DNA of 64,000 nt from Streptomyces populi. Its GTDB lineage: Bacteria > Actinomycetota > Actinomycetes > Streptomycetales > Streptomycetaceae. Position numbers and translations under genes: made by a program. The stretch is taken from contig NZ_KZ626848.1 of NCBI RefSeq assembly GCF_002911015.1, positions 1 to 64,000 of the forward strand. The letters run 5' to 3'. Below the pieces are notes generated by a model. It did no database searches. It had not been told where the DNA came from and saw nothing but the letters and a program-made list of their open reading frames with translations. The first letter of the stretch is position 1, and each line of letters begins with the position of its first letter. Of the stretch, positions 25,864 to 38,273 are shown one piece after another.

Positions 25864-27720
25864 GTGCCGCAGGTGCCGCAGACATTCGATGCTCTCGCGG
25901 TGCGCACCTGGTGCGGGCTCGCGCTCCGGGCCCTGGGCCGTGCGCGCGAGGAGATCGACGCGATCAACGTCTACCCGGTCGCCGACGGCGACACCGGGAC
26001 GAACCTGTATCTGACGGTGGAGTCGGCGACGGCGGCGGTCGAGGCGGTGTTCGCGGGGTACGAGGCGGTGGCCGCTCCGGCACCCGGGGCGTCCGGGAGC
26101 GACGACGGGACCGGGACGGCCGGAGCGCCCGGGACGGCCGAGGACTCCGGGGCCGCCGCGGCGAGCGGTGTCCCGCTCGCCGCCGCCGTACGGGCGATGG
26201 CGCACGGGGCCCTGATCGGGGCCCGGGGCAACTCCGGGACCATCCTCGCGCAGTTGCTGCGGGGCATGGCCCAAGTGCTCGCCGCCGACGGTGAGACCGC
26301 TCACACCGACGGCCGGGGTCTGGGCCTCGCCCTGCGGAACGCCGCCGATTCCGCCCGCGGGGCCGTCGCGCACCCCGTCGAGGGCACGGTCCTCACCGTC
26401 GCCTCGGCCGCCGCCGACGCGGCCTCCGGTGCCGAGGGCGACTGCGGCGCGGTCGCCCTCGCGGCCTACGCGGGCGCGGGCGTCGCGCTCACCGCGACCA
26501 CCGGGCAGCTCGCCGCCCTGGAGCACGCCGGTGTGGTCGACGCGGGCGGGCGGGGGCTGGTGGCGGTGCTCGCGGCGCTGGTGGAGACGTTCACGGGGGA
26601 GGCGCCGGGACCGGTCGCGGCCCCGCCCGGACAGCGCGGGCCGGGGGAGGAGGCCACCCCCGGCCCCACGGGCGTGACCGTTTCCGCCGACGCCCCGGAC
26701 GCCGCCGCTCCCGCGACCGCCGGAGCCGGCGCGGGGCACGGCCACGGGACCGGCGCGGCGGGCGCCTGCGGGGACGGGGACGCGGAGGACGGCCATCCCG
26801 CCTTCGAGGTGATCTACCTCCTGGAGGCGGAGGACGCGGCCGTGGACCGTCTGCGGAACCGGCTCGACGCCCTCGGCGACTCCCTCGTCGTGGTCGGCGG
26901 CGACGGCCTGTGGAACGTCCACGTGCATGTGGACGACGCGGGCGCGGCCGTCGAGGCGGGCGTCGAGGCCGGGCGCCCGTACCGCATCCGGATCACCCAC
27001 TTCGGGCTCGGCGACGCGCACACCGGAGCCGGGGCGGCGCGCGCGCCCCGGGAGCGGGCGCAGCGGGCCGTCGTGGCCGTCGTGCCGGGCGAGGGCCTGG
27101 CCGGGCTCTACACCGAGGCCGGGGCGACGACCGTGCTCGCGCGGCCGGACGAACCGCCCGCCAGCGGGGAGCTCGTGGAGGCCGTACGACGGGCCCACGC
27201 GCGCGAGGTGGTGCTGCTGCCCAACGACGCCGACCTGCGGCACACCGCGGCGGCGGCCGCCGAACAGGCCCGTGCCGAGGGGGTCCGGGTCGCCCTGATC
27301 CCGACCCGCTCCGCGGTGCAGGGCATCGCCGCGCTGGCCGTGCACGAACCGGAGCGCCGCTTCGACGAGGACGTCGTCGCCATGACCTCGGCGGCGGGAG
27401 CCACCCGCTACGCCGAGGTCACCGTCGCCGAGCGGCAGTCCTGGACCATGGCCGGCATCTGCCAGGCCGGAGACGTGCTCGGCCTCGTCGACGGTGATGT
27501 CGCCGTCATCGGCACCGATGTCACCGCCACGGCGGAGACGGTCCTCGACCGCATGCTCGCGGCGGGCGGGGAGATGGTCACCCTCGTCCTCGGCGACGAG
27601 GCCCCCGAGTCCATCGCCGCCCATCTGGAGGCACGCGTACGGGAGTCGTACCTCGCGGTGGACACCGTGGTGTACCGGGGCGGGCGCCAGGGCGCGCTGC
27701 TGCTGATCGGGGTCGAGTAG
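25864..27720 (+). CDS. DAK2 domain protein (FakA-like dihydroxyacetone kinase-fold)
   Basis: A 618-residue protein with an N-terminal DhaL/DAK2 nucleotide-binding domain (about 8-215; DGDTGTN at 41-47 binds the Mg-ATP, and GARGNSGTIL at about 119-128 is the second motif), a low-complexity Gly/Ala linker (about 240-300), and a C-terminal domain as in FakA/YloV fatty-acid kinases (VPGEGLAGLY, PTRSAVQGIAAL). Such proteins phosphorylate fatty acids bound to a DegV-type FakB; no FakB gene is adjacent. The frame is open from 25672, but GTG 25864 sits 5 nt after a perfect AGGAGG. The recG gene, its usual right-hand neighbour in S. coelicolor, is 7 kb away here, separated by accessory genes. Confidence 0.88.
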   Translation: MPQVPQTFDALAVRTWCGLALRALGRAREEIDAINVYPVADGDTGTNLYLTVESATAAVEAVFAGYEAVAAPAPGASGSDDGTGTAGAPGTAEDSGAAAASGVPLAAAVRAMAHGALIGARGNSGTILAQLLRGMAQVLAADGETAHTDGRGLGLALRNAADSARGAVAHPVEGTVLTVASAAADAASGAEGDCGAVALAAYAGAGVALTATTGQLAALEHAGVVDAGGRGLVAVLAALVETFTGEAPGPVAAPPGQRGPGEEATPGPTGVTVSADAPDAAAPATAGAGAGHGHGTGAAGACGDGDAEDGHPAFEVIYLLEAEDAAVDRLRNRLDALGDSLVVVGGDGLWNVHVHVDDAGAAVEAGVEAGRPYRIRITHFGLGDAHTGAGAARAPRERAQRAVVAVVPGEGLAGLYTEAGATTVLARPDEPPASGELVEAVRRAHAREVVLLPNDADLRHTAAAAAEQARAEGVRVALIPTRSAVQGIAALAVHEPERRFDEDVVAMTSAAGATRYAEVTVAERQSWTMAGICQAGDVLGLVDGDVAVIGTDVTATAETVLDRMLAAGGEMVTLVLGDEAPESIAAHLEARVRESYLAVDTVVYRGGRQGALLLIGVE

Positions 27721-27747
27721 CGGCCGGGGACGCGTGTGTTCCGGCGG

Positions 27748-28671
27748 TCAGGCGTTCGCCGGAACCGCGGGACGACGGGTCTCCTCGGTGCCGGCCGTCC
27801 GGTGGGCGCGTTCGACGGCCTGTCCCCAGTAGGTCCCGGCGACCATCAGCACGGCGCCGAGGGCGGTGAGGACCGTGAGGTGTTCGCCGCCGAGACCGAT
27901 GCCGACCGCGACGGCCCACACCGGCTCGGTGCCCAGCAGCAGACTGGCCCGGCTCGCGGAACTGCGCTGCACCGCCCAGGTCTGCGCCAGGAACGCGAAC
28001 ACGCTGCAGAGCAGGGCGAGGTGGAGGAGCTGGGCCCAGCCCGCCGCGTCGACGCCGCCGAGAGCGGACAGGGAGCCGGCGGCGGGCACCGCGAACAAGA
28101 CGGTGCCGACGACCGTCTGGACGGTCGTGACGTGCAGCGGCCGTACCCGGCGACGGGCGGTGAGCCGCCCCACGAGCGCCACATGGGCCGCGCGGACCAG
28201 CGCGGCGGCGAGGATCAGCAGGTCACCGCTACGAGGCTGGTGGAAGCCGCTGCCGGACACCAGGAGAGCGACGGCGAGCAGACACAGGCCGGTGGCGGCG
28301 AAGTAGCGCGGCGGCAGCCCCGCCGTCCCGGACCGGCGGTCCAGCAGCGGGGTGAGCACGATGGTGAGGCTGATCAGCAGGCCCGCGTTGGCCGCGCTGG
28401 TGTGCGCGACGCCGTACGTCTCCAGGGCCAGGACCGCCGCCTGGGTGACCCCCAGCACCGCCCCGACGCGCAGCTCGTCGCGCGTGCAGCGCCTCGTCCG
28501 GCGCCGGGCGGCGACGAGCGCGGCGCAGGCGGCGGCCGAGATGCCGTACCGCACGAACAGGACGAGCAGGACGGGGAGCGCCGAAGTGGCGGTCTTGGCG
28601 GCCAGATAACTGGAACCCCAGACGGCGGCGACAAGGAGAAGCACCGCGTCGGTGCTGCGGACTCGGGACAC
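27748..28671 (-). CDS. EamA/DMT-family transporter
   Basis: A 307-residue integral membrane protein with ten hydrophobic segments arranged as two EamA repeats (first beginning LLLVAAVWGSSYLAAK, second from GDLLILAAALVRAAHVALVG). Drug/metabolite transporters of this family typically export amino acids or small metabolites; the substrate here is unknown. GTG 28671 is 10 nt after GGGAG; an upstream GTG at 28680 would leave no room for a ribosome binding site. It is divergent from a LysR regulator only 81 nt away, the classic layout of a regulated exporter. Confidence 0.87.
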   Translation of the reverse strand: MSRVRSTDAVLLLVAAVWGSSYLAAKTATSALPVLLVLFVRYGISAAACAALVAARRRTRRCTRDELRVGAVLGVTQAAVLALETYGVAHTSAANAGLLISLTIVLTPLLDRRSGTAGLPPRYFAATGLCLLAVALLVSGSGFHQPRSGDLLILAAALVRAAHVALVGRLTARRRVRPLHVTTVQTVVGTVLFAVPAAGSLSALGGVDAAGWAQLLHLALLCSVFAFLAQTWAVQRSSASRASLLLGTEPVWAVAVGIGLGGEHLTVLTALGAVLMVAGTYWGQAVERAHRTAGTEETRRPAVPANA

Positions 28672-28740
28672 GCCCCACACGCTCCCGCACCCCGACCCTG
28701 AAGCCCAGAGCGAAGTTCTTCAGTGTCTTTTAAGCATCAC

Positions 28741-28746
28741 TACAAT
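28741..28746 (+). promoter_or_regulatory. -10 element for leaderless LysR gene
   Basis: A consensus-like TACAAT ends six bases before the GTG at 28753. The -35 region is poor (CTTCAG, 17 nt upstream), as expected of a regulated promoter. No ribosome binding site is present. Confidence 0.45.
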
Positions 28747-28752
28747 GAGTGG

Positions 28753-29679
28753 GTGAACGAGCGGCAGCTGCGGATCCTGCGTGAACTCGGTGAGCTGGGC
28801 AGCGTCACCGCCGTGGCGGAGGCGCTGCTGATGACCCCCTCGGCGATCTCGCAGCAACTGCGGTTGCTACAGCGCTCGATCCCGGTCCCGCTCACCGAAC
28901 GCGACGGACGGCGGCTGGTGCTGACGGACGCCGGGCGGGTGCTGGCCGGTGCGGCGATCGAGGTGGAGAGCGCCCTCGCCCGGGCACGGCACTGCGTGGA
29001 CGACTTCGTCGACGAGCCGGCCGGGGACGTGTCGGTGGCCGCCTTCCACAGCGCGGCCGCCACGTTCTTCCCGGTCCTGCTGCGCGGCCGGGCCCGCACG
29101 GCCCCGCGGCTCTCGCTCGCCGACGAGGACGTGGCGCAGGACCACTTTCCCCGGCTGACCCGTGACTACGACCTCGTCGTCGCCCACCACCTCGCGCACA
29201 CACCGCCCTGGCCGCGCACGGTCACCGCCACCACGCTGCTCAGCGAGCCCCTCGACGTCGCCCTGCCGGCCGGCCACCCGCTGGCCCGGCGGGAGAGCCT
29301 GACCCCGGCCGACGTCGCGGTGCTGCCCTGGATCACCGTGCACGACGGCTTCCCGCTGATGGCCACCGTCGACGCCGTCGCGACCGCCGCGAACCGGCGG
29401 CCGGACATCGTCCACCGCGTCAACGAGTTCACCGTGGTCGCCGAGCTCGTCGCCGCGGGCGGCGGGGTCGCCCTGATGCCCCGCTGGACCACGCGCCCGC
29501 ATCCCGCGCTGGTCCTCAGGCCCCTGGCCGGGGTCCACGCCGTGCGCCGCATCGACGTGCTCCACCGTCCCGAACGCGCGGCCCGCAGGGCCGTACGGAC
29601 GGTGCTCGACGAACTGCGCCGTGCGGCCGAGTCGATCCGCACCGAAGACGCCCCGGATCCCGGCTCCGCCCCCTCGTGA
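28753..29679 (+). CDS. LysR-family transcriptional regulator
   Basis: A 308-residue LysR-type regulator. The N-terminal winged helix (about residues 2-62) is NERQLRILRELGELGSVTAV...MTPSAISQQLRLL; the remainder is a periplasmic-binding-protein-like effector domain (DVALPAGHPLARRESLTPADV). It is divergent from the DMT transporter, which it probably regulates in response to a transported metabolite (inference). The GTG start is placed for a leaderless message. Confidence 0.9.
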   Translation: MNERQLRILRELGELGSVTAVAEALLMTPSAISQQLRLLQRSIPVPLTERDGRRLVLTDAGRVLAGAAIEVESALARARHCVDDFVDEPAGDVSVAAFHSAAATFFPVLLRGRARTAPRLSLADEDVAQDHFPRLTRDYDLVVAHHLAHTPPWPRTVTATTLLSEPLDVALPAGHPLARRESLTPADVAVLPWITVHDGFPLMATVDAVATAANRRPDIVHRVNEFTVVAELVAAGGGVALMPRWTTRPHPALVLRPLAGVHAVRRIDVLHRPERAARRAVRTVLDELRRAAESIRTEDAPDPGSAPS

Positions 29680-29879
29680 GACGAGCGGCGACGGGGATCC
29701 CGACGACACCGTGAAGCCCGCGCCCGGAGACCTGCGGGCAGGAGCGGGGAACCGACGCCCGGACGCGGCGACTTGAGCCGCGCGACGCGGATCCGGTGCT
29801 CGTGGCGGGGGTCTGCCGTCGGTGCGTGGTGGGCCGGGGCGGGGCAGGGGTTCCGGTGAGGCGGGTGTGGTGGCCTCGT

Positions 29880-29909
29880 ACCGAGGCGCGGACGGTTCCG
29901 CGCCTCGGT
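29880..29909 (-). terminator. Terminator hairpin of the Hsp90-TPR operon
   Basis: A perfect 13-bp stem (ACCGAGGCGCGGA and complement) with a CGGT loop, 5 nt beyond the stop codon of the TPR gene on the minus strand. Confidence 0.75.
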
Positions 29910-29914
29910 CCCGG

Positions 29915-32970
<3,056 letters not shown>

Positions 32971-32974
<4 letters not shown>

Positions 32975-34809
32975 CGGCGGTCGTCCTTTCCGGGATCGGT
33001 GTGGGTGGCCCACTCCAGCAGGCCGATGAAGGCGCGGTTGAGGAGCGCCGAGTCCGCGGGCCGCAGCGGGCGCTGGGCCATCAGCAGCGCCTGCCCGTAC
33101 AGCGACTCCGTGGCGGTGCCGATCAGGTCCGGGTCACCGAGCGAACCGATCCTGCGGATCAGCGGGTTGAGGTGGTTGAGGACCAGACGCGCGCGCGGGG
33201 CGCTGCCGCGCAGCGAGCCGAGGATGCCCGCCCACAGGTCGTCGGCCTGCTCCTCGGCCTCCGCGCGGGCCTGCTCGTGGCGGGCCGCCCGGTCGTCCAG
33301 GTGCAGGGCGGGCGTCGACAGGGGGTGGAAGGCGCGCAGCACCACGTCGCAGTCGAGCGGGTCGAGCCGGGCCCGCGCGGCCGCGAGGAAGCCCGACAGC
33401 GCCAGCTCCTCGGCCGGGTCGACCGTGTCCAGGTGGGCCGTCACGGTGTCCGCGTCCAGCTCCGAGACGGCCGTGCCCGGCCGTACGGCCGGCAGGGCCT
33501 CGATCAGCTCGCTGTCGTACGTGTAGCCGCCGTTGACGACCCCGACCCCCTGCGCGGAGGCGATCGGCGCGACCTGCCGGTACTCCTCCACGGTCCGCGT
33601 GAAGTGCACCACCGGGTGCCGCTGCGCGAACTCCTCCAGGGACAGCCGTCCGTCGGTCGTCTCGAAGGGCAGCCACGGCAGCATCGTGCGCAGCATCTCC
33701 GTGTCGTGCCGCGCCAGCGACTTCACGCCCAGGTGGTGCACGGACAGGAAGGCGGCCAGCCGCTCCGGGTCGTTCGCCGCGAGTCCGGTCAGCCAGGACC
33801 GGATGCGCTCGCCCAGCGCCTCCCGCACGGCGGCGAGGGTCTCGTCCTCGTACAGCGACTCGCGGGACGCGGTGGGCCGCAGGCTGTCCGTGTCGAGGAC
33901 GCAGCGCACGAAGAACGCCCAGTCGGGCAGCAGCTGTTCGGCCCGCTCGGTGAGCAGCATGCCCTTCAGGTGCACCCGGTGGCTCGCGCGCTGGGCGGGA
34001 GAGACCGCCGTGGGCAGGACGTAGGCCACGCCCCGGACACCGGCGAGCGGCACGTCCAGGCCGATCGAGTCCAGCGGGGTGAACCCGAACAGCTCCCGGC
34101 AGTGCCGGGCCAGGGCGACCCGCCGGCCGGAGGGGCTCGGGTAGGGCCGGTCCCAGGGCGCGGGGAGGTCCGCGACCGCCTCGTCGCCGACCCGCACGTC
34201 GTACGGCAGCAGGGCCCCGAAGTCGCGCGCCAGCGACAGGACCCGATCCCGGTCCAGCCACTCGCCGGCCCCGGCCCGCGCCACCAGGTGCACGGTCGTG
34301 CCCGGCTCGGCGCGCGCCTCCTGCGGCAGGGTGCGCACCGTGTACGAGCCGTCGTCGGCCGCGGTCCACTCGACCGGTGCCGCGTCGGGCGTCCGGGCGC
34401 TGCGGCTGACCACCCGGATCCGCTCGGCGACGACGAAACACGCCAGCAGCCCGATGCCGAACTGGCCGAGGAAGTCCGAACGGGCCGACTCCAGGCCGTC
34501 GTTCCGCTTGGAGCTGCGGCCGATGGTCGCCAGCAGACTGTGCACGTCGGACTCGGTGAGCCCGATCCCGGAGTCCTCCACCCGCAGGGTCCCGCCTTCG
34601 GCGTACAGCCGCACCGTGGCCGGGGCGTCCGGCTGCTCCGCGCGCCGCGCGGTGATCGCGTCGACGGCGTTCTGCAGCAGCTCGCGCAGGTAGACCTTGG
34701 GACTGGAGTAGAGGTGATGGGAGAGGAGGTCGACCAGACCGCGCAGGTCGACCTGGAACGTATGGGGTGACGGGGAGGCCTGGGACGGCTGTGAGGTCTG
34801 GGAGTCCAT
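32971..34809 (-). CDS. Hsp90-family ATPase (HtpG-like, divergent)
   Basis: A 612-residue Hsp90-type protein. The N-terminal GHKL ATPase domain has the catalytic Glu43 and Asn47 in YLRELLQNAVDAI, Asp79 in DSGIGL, and the lid glycine motif GQFGIG (115-120). The middle domain keeps LKGMLLTERAEQLLPDWAFF and the catalytic-loop region TASRESLYED. Sequence is well diverged from E. coli HtpG, and the C-terminus ends HTDPGKDDRR, with no MEEVD. It is probably a second, specialised Hsp90 beside housekeeping HtpG. It overlaps the TPR gene by 4 nt and starts ~170 bp from recG on the other strand. Confidence 0.9.
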
Positions 34810-34922
34810 CGTCGCTGCGCCGGTCGGTGGGGGGACGGGCGACGGCGCGGGGTCGGGCGGTCCCGGGGGCGGTGACCGCGAAGAGGGCCGGAGCGCGTCA
34901 TCCTAGGCCCGGAACCAGCCGT

Positions 34923-34951
34923 CTGACCAGCGGATTTCCAGGACGTATACG
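34923..34951 (+). promoter_or_regulatory. recG promoter
   Basis: CTGACC (34923-34928), 17-nt spacer, TATACG (34946-34951). Predicted transcription start near 34958 leaves a leader of about 18 nt before ATG 34976, without a Shine-Dalgarno. It also argues against the upstream in-frame ATG at 34955. Confidence 0.5.
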
Positions 34952-34975
34952 GCAATGTCAGTGCCGTGGTGTGCA

Positions 34976-37900
34976 ATGGATCTCGTGCCCGTGCTCGAAG
35001 AACCACTGAAGAAGGCGCTCGGTCCCGCCACCGCGAAGGTGATGGCCGAGCACCTCGGCCTGCACACCGTCGGCGACCTGCTGCACCACTACCCCCGCAG
35101 ATACGAGGAGCGCGGGCAGCTCACCCACCTCGCCGACCTGCCGATGGACGAGCACGTGACGGTGGTCGCCCAGGTCGCCGACGCCCGCCTGCACACCTTC
35201 GCCTCGTCCAAGGCGCCCCGCGGCAAGGGCCAGCGCCTGGAGGTGACCATCACGGACGGCAGCGGCCGCGTCCAGCTCGTCTTCTTCGGCAACGGCGTGC
35301 ACAAGCCCCACAAGGACCTGCTGCCCGGCACCCGCGCGATGTTCTCCGGCAAGGTCTCCGTCTTCAACCGCCGCCTCCAGCTCGCCCACCCGGCCTACGA
35401 GCTGCTGCGCGGCGAGGGCGACGAGGCGGTGGAGAGCGTCGACAGCTGGGCGGGCGCCCTCATCCCGATCTACCCGGCCACCGCCAAACTGGAGTCCTGG
35501 AAGATCGCCAAGTCCGTGCAGACGGTGCTGCCGAGCGCCCAGCGGGCGGTCGACCCCCTCCCGGACCCGCTGCGCGACGGCCGCGGCCTGGTCGGCCTCC
35601 CCGAGGCCCTCCTCAAGATCCACCGCCCGGGCACCAAGGCCGACATCCACGACGCCCGCGCCCGCCTCAAGTGGGACGAGGCCTTCGTCCTCCAGGTCGC
35701 CCTGGCCCGCCGCCGCCACGCCGACGCCCAGCTCCCGGCCGTCGCCCGCACCCCCCTGCCCGACGGCCTGCTGACCGCCTTCGACGCCCGGCTGCCCTTC
35801 ACCCTCACCGAGGGCCAGCAGAAGGTCTCCAAGGAGATCTTCGACGGCCTCGCCACCGAACACCCGATGCACCGGCTGCTCCAGGGAGAGGTGGGTTCCG
35901 GAAAGGCTCAGCCCCTCGACTCGACGGTGCTGACACCCACGGGTTTCCGGCGGATGGGGGACCTGCGGGAGGGCGACGAAGTGGTCGTACCCGATGGCGA
36001 GATCGCTGTGATCGATGGGGTTTTTCCTCAGGGAGAGCGTGACGTCTGGCGCTTGGTCCTCTCCGACGGAAGTTCCGTGGAGTGCGACGACGAGCACCTC
36101 TGGATCGTCGGAACGAGCTGCGCATGGCATCGCGGTCAGGTGCCCAAGACGATGACCACCAGGGAGATCCGTCTCGACACGTTCAAGGCGAACGGATCGT
36201 CGAAGTGGTACATCCCTCCCGCAGCTCCGGTCGACCTCGGACCGGACGTCGAGTTGCCGCTCGATCCCTACCTCTTCGGGCTGCTGTTGGGTGACGGTTC
36301 ATTCCGGCACAATCTTCGTCTTTCGACGATCGACGAAGAGATCCGCGACGCCGCGGCGAGTGCTGTTGCACCGGACTGCCGGCTGGTTCCGGTGCCGGGA
36401 TCACGCTGCGACTACACGATCCAGTTGAAGCAGCGTTCCGGTGGTGTCCGGAACCCAGTCATCCAGGCGCTGCGGAACCTCGACCTTTGGGGCAAGACGT
36501 CCCACGGCAAATTCATCCCACAAGAGTTCAAGAACACGTCCGTCAAGAACCGTCTCGCTCTCCTCCAGGGGCTGCTGGACACGGACGGCACGGTGCACAA
36601 GGACGGAATGAGCATCTCCCTCTGCTCCGCCTCGCTCAGGCTCGCGGATGATGTCGCGTGGCTCGTGCGTTCCCTGGGCGGACGGGCTCGGGTGCTGCCC
36701 ACGAAGGCCGCCTTCAACGTCTCGGTGGCGCTTCCTGCCGAATACGCGCCCTTCAGGCTGTCCCGTAAGGCCGATCGGGTCTGTCCTCGCCCGAAATACA
36801 ACACATTCCGACGAGGCATTCGGGCTGTGGAGTACGTGGGCCGCAAACCGGTCCAGTGCATCAGCGTCGCTCACCCGAGTCACGCCTACGTCACTGACAA
36901 CTTCACTGTCACCCACAACACCATGGTGGCCCTGCGCGCCATGCTCGCCGTCGTCGACGCGGGCGGGCAGGCCGCGATGCTCGCGCCCACCGAGGTGCTC
37001 GCCCAGCAGCACCACCGGTCGGTCACCGAGATGATGGGCGAGCTGGCCGAGGGCGGCATGCTCGGCGGGGCCGAGCACGCTACGAAGGTCGTGCTGCTCA
37101 CCGGCTCCATGGGGGCGGCCGCCCGCAGGCAGGCGCTGCTCGACCTGGTCACCGGCGAGGCCGGGATCGTGATCGGCACCCACGCGCTGATCGAGGACAA
37201 GGTCCAGTTCCACGACCTGGGCCTGGTCGTGGTCGACGAACAGCACCGCTTCGGCGTGGAACAGCGCGACGCCCTGCGCGGCAAGGGCAAGCAGCCCCCG
37301 CACCTCCTGGTCATGACCGCCACGCCCATCCCGCGCACGGTCGCGATGACGGTCTTCGGCGACCTGGAGACCTCCGTGCTCGACCAGCTCCCCGCCGGCC
37401 GCTCGCCGATCGCAAGCCACGTCGTCCCGGCCGCGGACAAGCCGCACTTCCTCACGCGCGCGTGGGAGCGCGTGCGCGAGGAGGTGGAGAACGGCCATCA
37501 GGCGTACGTCGTCTGCCCCCGCATCGGTGACGAGGAGGACGACCCGAAGAAGGGCGCCCGGAAGAAGTCCCCCGAGGACGAGGCGGAGAAGCGCCCGCCG
37601 CTGGCCGTCCTGGAGGTCGCCGACCAGCTCGCCAAGGGCCCCCTCCAGGGCCTGCGGGTCGAGGTCCTGCACGGCAGGATGCACCCCGACGACAAGGACG
37701 CCGTCATGCGCCGCTTCGCCGCGGGCGAGACGCACGTCCTGGTCGCCACGACCGTCATCGAGGTCGGGGTGAACGTGCCGAACGCCACCGCCATGGTGAT
37801 CATGGACGCCGACCGCTTCGGCGTCTCCCAGCTCCATCAGCTCCGCGGCCGGGTCGGCCGCGGTTCGGCGGCGGGGCTGTGCCTGCTGGTCTCCGAGATG

Positions 37901-38206
37901 CCGGAGGCGAGCCCGGCCCGTCAGCGGCTGAACGCCGTGGCCTCGACCCTGGACGGCTTCGAGCTCTCCCGCATCGACCTCGAACAGCGCCGCGAGGGCG
38001 ACGTCCTCGGCCAGGCCCAGTCCGGCGCCCGCTCCTCGCTGCGCATGCTCGCCGTCATCGACGACGAGGAGATCATCGCGGAGGCCCGCGAGGAGGCCAC
38101 CGCGGTCGTCGCGGCGGACCCGGAACTCGCGGACCTGCCCGGCCTGCGCGTCGCCCTGGACGCCCTGCTGGACGAGGAACGGGAGCAGTACCTGGACAAG
38201 GGCTGA
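34976..38206 (+). CDS. recG: ATP-dependent DNA helicase RecG, intein-containing precursor
   Basis: A 1076-residue precursor. The RecG wedge/OB domain (about 1-150), two helicase domains and the C-terminal TRG region (LRMLAVIDDEEIIAEAREEA area) are all present. RecG remodels stalled replication forks and branched DNA. The Walker A motif is split: LLQGEVGSGK (to Lys310) is followed by a 338-residue intein (311-648) and then TMVALRAM. Removing it restores GSGKT and gives a 738-residue helicase of normal size. Later motifs are intact: VVVDEQHRFG (DExH), MTATPIPRT, ATTVIEVGVNVPNA and QLRGRVGRG. Without splicing the ATPase cannot be active. ATG 34976 matches the family N-terminus (MDLVPVLEEPL). Confidence 0.97.
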   Translation: MDLVPVLEEPLKKALGPATAKVMAEHLGLHTVGDLLHHYPRRYEERGQLTHLADLPMDEHVTVVAQVADARLHTFASSKAPRGKGQRLEVTITDGSGRVQLVFFGNGVHKPHKDLLPGTRAMFSGKVSVFNRRLQLAHPAYELLRGEGDEAVESVDSWAGALIPIYPATAKLESWKIAKSVQTVLPSAQRAVDPLPDPLRDGRGLVGLPEALLKIHRPGTKADIHDARARLKWDEAFVLQVALARRRHADAQLPAVARTPLPDGLLTAFDARLPFTLTEGQQKVSKEIFDGLATEHPMHRLLQGEVGSGKAQPLDSTVLTPTGFRRMGDLREGDEVVVPDGEIAVIDGVFPQGERDVWRLVLSDGSSVECDDEHLWIVGTSCAWHRGQVPKTMTTREIRLDTFKANGSSKWYIPPAAPVDLGPDVELPLDPYLFGLLLGDGSFRHNLRLSTIDEEIRDAAASAVAPDCRLVPVPGSRCDYTIQLKQRSGGVRNPVIQALRNLDLWGKTSHGKFIPQEFKNTSVKNRLALLQGLLDTDGTVHKDGMSISLCSASLRLADDVAWLVRSLGGRARVLPTKAAFNVSVALPAEYAPFRLSRKADRVCPRPKYNTFRRGIRAVEYVGRKPVQCISVAHPSHAYVTDNFTVTHNTMVALRAMLAVVDAGGQAAMLAPTEVLAQQHHRSVTEMMGELAEGGMLGGAEHATKVVLLTGSMGAAARRQALLDLVTGEAGIVIGTHALIEDKVQFHDLGLVVVDEQHRFGVEQRDALRGKGKQPPHLLVMTATPIPRTVAMTVFGDLETSVLDQLPAGRSPIASHVVPAADKPHFLTRAWERVREEVENGHQAYVVCPRIGDEEDDPKKGARKKSPEDEAEKRPPLAVLEVADQLAKGPLQGLRVEVLHGRMHPDDKDAVMRRFAAGETHVLVATTVIEVGVNVPNATAMVIMDADRFGVSQLHQLRGRVGRGSAAGLCLLVSEMPEASPARQRLNAVASTLDGFELSRIDLEQRREGDVLGQAQSGARSSLRMLAVIDDEEIIAEAREEATAVVAADPELADLPGLRVALDALLDEEREQYLDKG
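35906..36919 (+). other. RecG intein with LAGLIDADG homing endonuclease (class 3 signature)
   Basis: An in-frame 338-residue insertion encoding an intein. Position 1 is Ala (AQPLDSTVLTPTGFRRMGDL), not the usual Cys or Ser. Block B carries DDEHLWIV (His64, Trp66), block F has Cys318 in VQCISV, and the C-terminus is TVTHN (Thr336, His337, Asn338) followed by extein Thr. That Trp-Cys-Thr set with a non-nucleophilic residue 1 defines class 3 inteins, in which the block F Cys starts splicing. Two dodecapeptide motifs, LFGLLLGDGS (123-132) and LLQGLLDTDG (219-228), indicate a LAGLIDADG endonuclease. Codon use is visibly less GC-biased than the flanking recG, suggesting later arrival by homing. Confidence 0.95.
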
Positions 38207-38273
38207 GCGGCGGCGAGGGGCCGGCGGCTGAGAGACTGGGAGGAACCGACCACCCCCAGCGCAAAGGACCCTC

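Noticed and set aside
35906..36919. Frame-disrupting mobile element in recG
   Set aside because: The insertion is fully in frame, has intein splice-junction motifs at both ends, and lacks transposase or terminal repeats; recG is therefore not a pseudogene.
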